From assembly GCA_025964075.1 (NCBI GenBank), contig JAOPZQ010000007.1, forward strand, positions 1 through 5,358: DNA of 5,358 bases, read 5' to 3'. Below are positions 1 through 5,358 of the stretch, one piece after another. The stretch is from Solirubrobacterales bacterium. Its GTDB lineage: Bacteria; Actinomycetota; Thermoleophilia; Solirubrobacterales; Solirubrobacteraceae. The position numbers and the translations under genes were made by a program. Below the pieces are notes generated by a model. It was not told the origin of the DNA. It saw only the letters and a list, made by a program, of their open reading frames with translations, and did no database searches. Each line of letters opens with the position of its first letter. Within the stretch, counting starts at the first letter, position 1.

Positions 1-437
1 TGTACGCGCACTTCCCGTCCAAGGACGACCTGGTGGTGGCCTTCCTCGAGCGGCGCGAGCAGCGCTGGAAGTTCGCGTACGTCGTCACCGAGGCCCGACG
101 CCGCGGCACGAACCCGGAGGAACAGCAGCTGGCGATCTTCGACGCCTTCGACGAGTGGTTTCGCCGCGACGACTTCGAGGGGTGCTCGTTCATCAAGCTC
201 CTGCTCGAGATGGGTGCCGAGCACCCTGCGGGGCGCGCGAGCGTCCGCCATCTGGACAACATCCGCTCGATCGTGCGCAACCTCGCGCTGGAGGCGAGCC
301 TGCGCGACAGCGAGGCGTTCGCCCGTTCGTGGCAGTTGATCATGGAGGGCTCGATCGTCGCCGCCGCCGGCGGCGACGCCGACGCGGCGCAGCGGGCCAA
401 GGCGCTCGCCCGCGCCCTCCTCGATCAACACCGCTGA
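1..437 (+). CDS. TetR/AcrR-family transcriptional regulator, 5' end missing
   Basis: Partial CDS entering from the left edge in the frame whose first full codon is at position 3 and ending at a TGA at 435-437; 144 residues are visible. The fragment opens with YAHFPSKDDLVVAFL, the standard end of the TetR helix-turn-helix domain (recognition-helix exit, then helix 4), so roughly the first 45-50 residues, holding most of the DNA-binding domain, lie outside the window. The rest is the all-helical ligand-binding and dimerisation domain, including a GCSFIKLLLEMG stretch like the GC-x-F segment common in AcrR-type members. Such proteins usually repress a nearby or divergent operon and release DNA when a small molecule binds. 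The ligand cannot be told here. The gene converges on phaC, so it is not in the same transcript; its regulatory target is more likely upstream, beyond the edge. The ATG at 33 is internal to the domain and is not the real start. Family call is firm; function is unknown. Confidence 0.9.
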   Translation, partial: YAHFPSKDDLVVAFLERREQRWKFAYVVTEARRRGTNPEEQQLAIFDAFDEWFRRDDFEGCSFIKLLLEMGAEHPAGRASVRHLDNIRSIVRNLALEASLRDSEAFARSWQLIMEGSIVAAAGGDADAAQRAKALARALLDQHR

Positions 438-456
438 CGGCAGCCAGTCGGCGCGC

Positions 457-2127
457 TCACTCCAGGACATAGCTTCCCGGGGCCGGCTCGATCGGCCGGT
501 GACGGCGGCTTCCCGGCTTGGTGGGGGCGTCCCTGTCCTCGCCGGAGCGCGTGAGCAGCCAGTCTGCGTAGAGCGGCCACCAGGAGCCGTCGTGGGCCGT
601 GGCCTCCGCCATCCAGGCCTCGGGGTCGGGCCCCGGCTCGGGCCCCGCGAAGTACCGGGCGCGCGGCTTGCCCGGTGGGTTGACCATCGTCTGGATGTGA
701 CCGGTCGTGGTCACCACGACCTCGCTGCGCCCGCCCAGCAGCTGGCTCGTCATGTAGCCGGGCATCCACGGCGTGAGGTGGTCCTTCATCCCGGCGACCA
801 CGAAGTTGTCGCAGTCGACCCGGGCGAGGTCGATCGGCGTGCCCAGGACTTCGATCGCGCCCGGGGTGGCAGCGCGATTGTGGGCATAGACGTCGAGCAT
901 GTCCGAGTAGAACTGCGACGGCAGGTTGGCGCCGTCGTTGTTCCAGGCGAGGATGTCGAACGCCGGGGGGTCGTCGCCGAGCAGCCAGTTGTTGACGACG
1001 TAGTTGAACACGAGGTCGTTCGGGCGCATCCAGGCGAACGCGCGCGCGATGTGCTCGCCCTCGAATACCTCGCCGCGCGCCGCGGCGCCGGCGACGGCCT
1101 CGAGCGTGCGCTCGGTGGCGATCGCGCCCACCGGGTTCGGGTAGCGGGTGTCGAGCATGGAGATCGCGAACGTCGCCGAGCTCACGGCCTCCGCGCCGCC
1201 GTCCGCGACCAGATGGCCGAGCATGAGCGCGTTCGTCAGCCCGCCGGCGCACGCCCCCAGAAGCCCGAGCCGGTCCGAGCCCGATACCTCCCGCACCACG
1301 TCCATCGCGCGCAGCTGAGCCGCGACGTAGTCGTCGATTCCCCAGTGACCGTGCTCGGAGCCGGGGTTGCGCCAAACCATCGTGAAGTAGTGAATCCCCC
1401 GCCCCACGAGGTACTCGGTCAGGCTGCGACCGGGCGCGAGATCGAGGAAGTAGTGCTTGTTGATCTGCGGCGGGACCATCAACAGCGGCTGTGAGCGGAC
1501 GCGTGCGGTCGTCGGCCGGTACTCGAGCAGCTCGAAGAGGTCATCGCGGTAGATCACCGACCCGGGCGTCGCCGCGAGGCTCTCGCCCACCTTGAAGGGG
1601 CGCCGATCCACCTGGGACGGCATCCCGCCGTTGGAGCGAAGGTCGTGCAGCGCATTCCGCCAGCCCCGCAGCAGGCTCGACCCGCCCGTGTCGAACGCGC
1701 GCTTGAGCGCCGTCGGGTTTCCGAGAAGCACGTTGTTGGGCGCCGCCGCGTCGACCAGCTTCGTGGCGGCCGCCCGGGCCCGCGACTCGCGGCGCCAGTC
1801 CTCCCGCAGCCGCGGCGTGCTCGCCAGGCGCTGCACCGCGTCGGCCCACACCAGATAGGCCTGCATCCAGCGGCGGTAGAGCAGGTTCTCCGACCACGCC
1901 GGATCCGAGAAGCGCCGGTCCGTCGGTGAGGGCGCGGCGTCCGACGCCCCGATCGCGACGAGCGCGAGGCCGGTGGCGACACGGACCGACTCGGCGGCCA
2001 GCGCGCCCGGATCGGCCAGATCCGCGAGGGCGCGGAGGGCGTCGAGCCGCTCCGCGCCCTCGAGCGAGTCGGGGACGGCCGCGATGGCCTCCCGGGCCGA
2101 GGGGGTATGCGCGCGCACGAAGTGCAT
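457..2127 (-). CDS. phaC: Poly(3-hydroxyalkanoate) synthase, class II-like PhaC
   Basis: A 556-residue alpha/beta-hydrolase-fold polymerase that joins (R)-3-hydroxyacyl-CoA units into storage polyester at the surface of intracellular granules, releasing CoA. The catalytic triad is visible: Cys293 in the lipase-like box LGACAGG, Asp449 in VAGMKDHLTPW, and His477 in TTGHIQTMVNPPG. Other PhaC hallmarks are DRRFSDPAW (70-78), PPQINKHYFLDLAPGRSL (219-236), VWRNPG (251-256), the conserved Trp395 in FDILAWNND and the C-terminal GSYVLE. Length, triad spacing and the N-terminal region (about 70 residues before DRRFSDPAW) match Pseudomonas class II enzymes of about 559 residues, which act without a PhaE or PhaR partner. 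The ATG at 2127 has only a weak purine stretch (AAGCGGA) before it; a GTG three codons later is an alternative. The gene lies 121 bases downstream of the response regulator on the same strand and converges on the TetR gene. No phasin, depolymerase or second synthase is in view. Substrate chain length is not settled by sequence alone. Confidence 0.95.
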   Translation of the reverse strand: MHFVRAHTPSAREAIAAVPDSLEGAERLDALRALADLADPGALAAESVRVATGLALVAIGASDAAPSPTDRRFSDPAWSENLLYRRWMQAYLVWADAVQRLASTPRLREDWRRESRARAAATKLVDAAAPNNVLLGNPTALKRAFDTGGSSLLRGWRNALHDLRSNGGMPSQVDRRPFKVGESLAATPGSVIYRDDLFELLEYRPTTARVRSQPLLMVPPQINKHYFLDLAPGRSLTEYLVGRGIHYFTMVWRNPGSEHGHWGIDDYVAAQLRAMDVVREVSGSDRLGLLGACAGGLTNALMLGHLVADGGAEAVSSATFAISMLDTRYPNPVGAIATERTLEAVAGAAARGEVFEGEHIARAFAWMRPNDLVFNYVVNNWLLGDDPPAFDILAWNNDGANLPSQFYSDMLDVYAHNRAATPGAIEVLGTPIDLARVDCDNFVVAGMKDHLTPWMPGYMTSQLLGGRSEVVVTTTGHIQTMVNPPGKPRARYFAGPEPGPDPEAWMAEATAHDGSWWPLYADWLLTRSGEDRDAPTKPGSRRHRPIEPAPGSYVLE

Positions 2128-2248
2128 CGTCCGCTTGGTTTTAGCCGCGTCGCCTGGCCGCCGTCCACCCGCCGCGGGTGAGATTGCCCGAACGGGTGAT
2201 TCGGGGGCGGCTTCGCGACGTCCGGACGCGAATTTCCGGATCTCGACG
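2128..2248 (-). promoter_or_regulatory. Intergenic leader of phaC with CGGGTGA/CACCCG repeats
   Basis: This 121-base gap between the response regulator stop and the phaC start is the only sizeable non-coding stretch. On the + strand, CACCCG (2166-2171) faces CGGGTGA (2175-2181) as a 6-base inverted repeat with a 3-base loop. A second CGGGTGA follows at 2193-2199, exactly 18 bases from the first. Closer to the regulator stop, TCCGGA occurs at 2221-2226 and 2235-2240, able to pair as a weak stem. No T-tract follows any of these, so a classical intrinsic terminator is not supported, and I see no convincing -35/-10 pair. The spaced direct repeats would suit a protein-binding site controlling phaC, but in such GC-rich DNA they may be chance. 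Confidence 0.3.
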
Positions 2249-2923
2249 CTAGACGCGCGTGCTGCGCAGGTACGTCAGCACGGCATGGACACGCTTGTGC
2301 TCGGTCGAGCTGCGACCCAGGTCCAGCTTGTGGAAGATGCTCGTTATGTGCTTCTCGACCGCGGCCTCGGTGACGACGAGGGCCTTCGCGATCCCGTTGT
2401 TCGACTTCCCCTCGGCCATCGCGGCGAGGACGTCGCGCTCGCGAGGGCTGAGCCGGCCGAGCGGTCCCTCCGAGCGGAGACGACCGAGCATTCGGCCCAC
2501 CACGCTCGGATCGAGGACGCTGCCCCCCGCCGCGACGCGTCCCACGGCCTCGGTGAACACGGCGACGTCCGCGACGCGCTCCTTCAGCAGGTACCCCGCA
2601 CCCTCCGGACGGTCGCCGATGAGCTCCATCATGTACCGCTCTTCATAGAACTGGGAGAGCACCAGGACTCCCGTGTCGGGACGCTGGCGACGCAACTCGA
2701 TGGCGGCCCGCAACCCATCGTCGGTGCGGCCCGGCGGCATCTGGATATCCACGACCGCGACGTCGGGCCGGTGTGCGAGCGCCTTGCGCAGGAAGTCGTT
2801 CGCGTCGCCGACCTGCCCGACGACCTCGAATCCGGCCTCCATGAGAATGCGCGCGATCCCCTCGCGCATGAGCACATCATCTTCACCGATGACAACGCGA
2901 GAGTCCATCGATACCAAGCTCAC
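2249..2923 (-). CDS. NarL/FixJ-family response regulator (REC + LuxR-type HTH)
   Basis: A 224-residue two-component response regulator. The receiver domain (about 9-125) has the acidic pocket Glu14-Asp15-Asp16, the phospho-acceptor Asp59 in VAVVDIQMPP, the switch Ser90 in VLVLSQF, and the conserved Lys114 in GYLLKE. The LuxR-type DNA-binding domain (about 154-218) starts GRLSPRERDVLAAMAEGKSN and contains the recognition region VTEAAVEKHITSIFHKL. All residues needed for phosphorylation and DNA binding are present, so it should be functional. The chosen start is GTG at 2923, because GGGAGG lies 4 bases upstream; an ATG at codon 6 (2908) has no ribosome-binding site. It begins 24 bases after the lpd stop on the same strand, so it is probably co-transcribed with aceF-lpd and precedes phaC. 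No histidine kinase is in the window; its partner must be upstream of aceF or elsewhere. Signal and target genes cannot be read from sequence; neighbouring pdh and phaC genes are candidates by position only. Confidence 0.93.
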   Translation of the reverse strand: MSLVSMDSRVVIGEDDVLMREGIARILMEAGFEVVGQVGDANDFLRKALAHRPDVAVVDIQMPPGRTDDGLRAAIELRRQRPDTGVLVLSQFYEERYMMELIGDRPEGAGYLLKERVADVAVFTEAVGRVAAGGSVLDPSVVGRMLGRLRSEGPLGRLSPRERDVLAAMAEGKSNNGIAKALVVTEAAVEKHITSIFHKLDLGRSSTEHKRVHAVLTYLRSTRV

Positions 2924-2927
2924 GTTA

Positions 2928-2933
2928 CCTCCC
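2928..2933 (-). promoter_or_regulatory. Ribosome-binding site of the response regulator gene
   Basis: The - strand reads GGGAGG-TAAC-GTG, a near-perfect Shine-Dalgarno core 4 bases before the GTG at 2923. It decides the GTG start over the unsupported ATG at 2908. It lies in the 24-base gap after the lpd stop, supporting translation from a shared mRNA. Confidence 0.75.
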
Positions 2934-2947
2934 GCGATTGCCCGTCG

Positions 2948-4647
<1,700 letters not shown>

Positions 4648-4651
<4 letters not shown>

Positions 4652-5358
4652 AGCAGCACCCTTCGCAGGTCGCCGAGCACGGCGGCGAGGTGGACGCAGA
4701 ACCGCGCCGCGGCAGCGCCGTCGATCACCCGGTGGTCGTAGGACAGCGACAGCGGGAGGATCAGCCGGGGGACGAACTCGTCGCCGTGCCACACCGGCTG
4801 CATCCGCGAGCGCACCGCCCCGAGGATCGCCACCTGCGGCGGGTTGACGATGGGCGTGAAGCCGGTGCCGCCGATCCCGCCGAGCGAGGAGATCGTGAAG
4901 ACGGCGCCGCTGATCTCCTTGGGCGAGAGCTTGCCGGCGCGCGCCTTCGCGGAGAGGTCCGTCAGCTCGGCGGCGAGCTCCAGGATGCCCTTGCGGTCGA
5001 CGTCGCGCACGACGGGCACGACGAGCCCGCCCGGCGTATCCGCCGCGAAGCCGAGATGCAGGTCGTGCTTGACGATGAGCTCGTCGCCGTCGAGCTGACT
5101 GGCGAAGCGCGGGAACGAGCGCAGCGTGGCCGCCGAGGCCTTGAGCAGGAGCGCGACCATCGTGACCTTGACGTCGGACTGCTCCGCGCCCAGACCCTTG
5201 CGGAACGCCTCGAGATCGGTGACGTCGGCGTCCTCGTGCTGCGTGACCTGCGGAACCTGCGGCCAGGAGGCCGCGAGGTGGCGGGCGCTGAGCTGCTGGA
5301 TGCGCGTCAGCGGTACCCGCTCGTCGCCGGCGGCGGGGGCCGGGGCAGCCGCGGGAGC
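4648..5358 (-). CDS. aceF: Dihydrolipoyllysine acetyltransferase (PDH E2), C-terminal part
   Basis: Partial CDS: the last 236 residues run from the right edge to a TGA at 4650-4648; the start, the lipoyl domain(s) and the E3-binding domain lie outside. E2 transfers the acetyl group from lipoyl-lysine to CoA and forms the core of the pyruvate dehydrogenase complex. The fragment opens with an Ala/Pro-rich linker (APAAAPAPAAG), then the acetyltransferase domain beginning at VPLTRIQQLSARHLAASW. It includes VTQHEDADVTDLEAFRKG, FAADTPGGLVVPVVRDVD, FTISSLGGIGGTGFTPIVN and the catalytic motif YDHRVIDGA, with active His209 and Asp213 counted in the visible fragment. It resembles E. coli AceF closely in the catalytic domain (compare its SFDHRVIDGADGARF and LEAFRK segments, recalled from memory), more than the branched-chain or 2-oxoglutarate E2s, which favours pyruvate as substrate. 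The ATG at 5160 is internal, since the domain is continuous upstream of it. The E1 gene (expected aceE type) is probably upstream, beyond the edge. Confidence 0.93.
4659..4664 (-). promoter_or_regulatory. Ribosome-binding site of lpd inside the end of aceF
   Basis: On the - strand GAAGGG stands 7 bases before the GTG at 4651, within the last codons of the E2 gene. With the GTGA stop/start overlap it points to translational coupling of E2 and E3 and fixes the lpd start. Confidence 0.6.

Noticed and set aside
481..497. GGCCG/CGGCC inverted repeat as a terminator for the TetR gene
   Set aside because: It lies inside the phaC C-terminal codons, has a 5-base stem and no T-run; such repeats are common by chance here.
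425..1375. Open frames overlapping phaC, on the - strand (425-1375) and the + strand (499-1494)
   Set aside because: Both are Arg/Ala/Gly-rich shadows of the phaC codons with no domain signature; the phaC frame carries the complete catalytic triad.
2187..2196. CCCG-AA-CGGG hairpin as an intrinsic terminator after the response regulator
   Set aside because: The stem is only 4 bases with a 2-base loop and no T-tract on either strand; not enough to call a terminator.
2894..2908. ATG at 2908 as the start of the response regulator
   Set aside because: No ribosome-binding sequence precedes it, whereas GGGAGG precedes the GTG at 2923 at a usable distance.
4652..4792. A 47-residue N-terminal extension of the dihydrolipoyl dehydrogenase frame
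   Set aside because: It is Arg/Pro-rich, overlaps the essential catalytic end of E2 and precedes a proper GTG start with ribosome-binding site exactly where the lipoyl domain begins.
5158..5160. ATG at 5160 as the start of a short E2-like protein
   Set aside because: The same frame continues upstream to the edge with clear acetyltransferase sequence (LTRIQQLSARHL, LEAFRKG), so this Met is internal.

Overview
This 5,358-base, very GC-rich window has the usual dense chromosomal layout of a high-GC bacterium. The TetR fragment and the NarL-type response regulator look actinobacterial, so Actinomycetota (possibly Thermoleophilia or a relative) is my best guess. That is an impression from protein style. 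The pyruvate dehydrogenase and PHA synthase proteins look more like those of proteobacteria, so the taxonomy is uncertain.

Layout from left to right: (1) the C-terminal three-quarters of a TetR-family repressor on the + strand, cut by the left edge; (2) a complete class II-like polyhydroxyalkanoate (PHA) synthase, PhaC, on the - strand, converging on the TetR gene with 19 bases between the stop codons; (3) a 121-base intergenic stretch containing a small set of CGGGTGA/CACCCG repeats; (4) a NarL/FixJ-type response regulator on the - strand; (5) a dihydrolipoyl dehydrogenase (E3) with an N-terminal lipoyl domain, on the - strand; (6) the C-terminal part of the dihydrolipoyl acetyltransferase (E2, AceF type) on the - strand, cut by the right edge. 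Together these account for nearly every base. I see no RNA gene, mobile element or CRISPR array.

Read in the direction of transcription, the - strand order is aceF - lpd - response regulator - phaC. The aceF and lpd genes overlap by 4 bases (GTGA), and lpd and the regulator are 24 bases apart with a strong ribosome-binding site between them, so these three are probably one transcript. phaC follows after 121 bases and may be read through or have its own promoter. The E2 and E3 subunits belong to the complex that makes acetyl-CoA and NADH from pyruvate, and PhaC polymerises hydroxyacyl-CoA into storage polyester. The arrangement therefore suggests, but does not prove, coordinated control of acetyl-CoA supply and carbon storage. 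I did not find a clearly undescribed system. The regulator inside the pdh-phaC gene string is the most interesting point.
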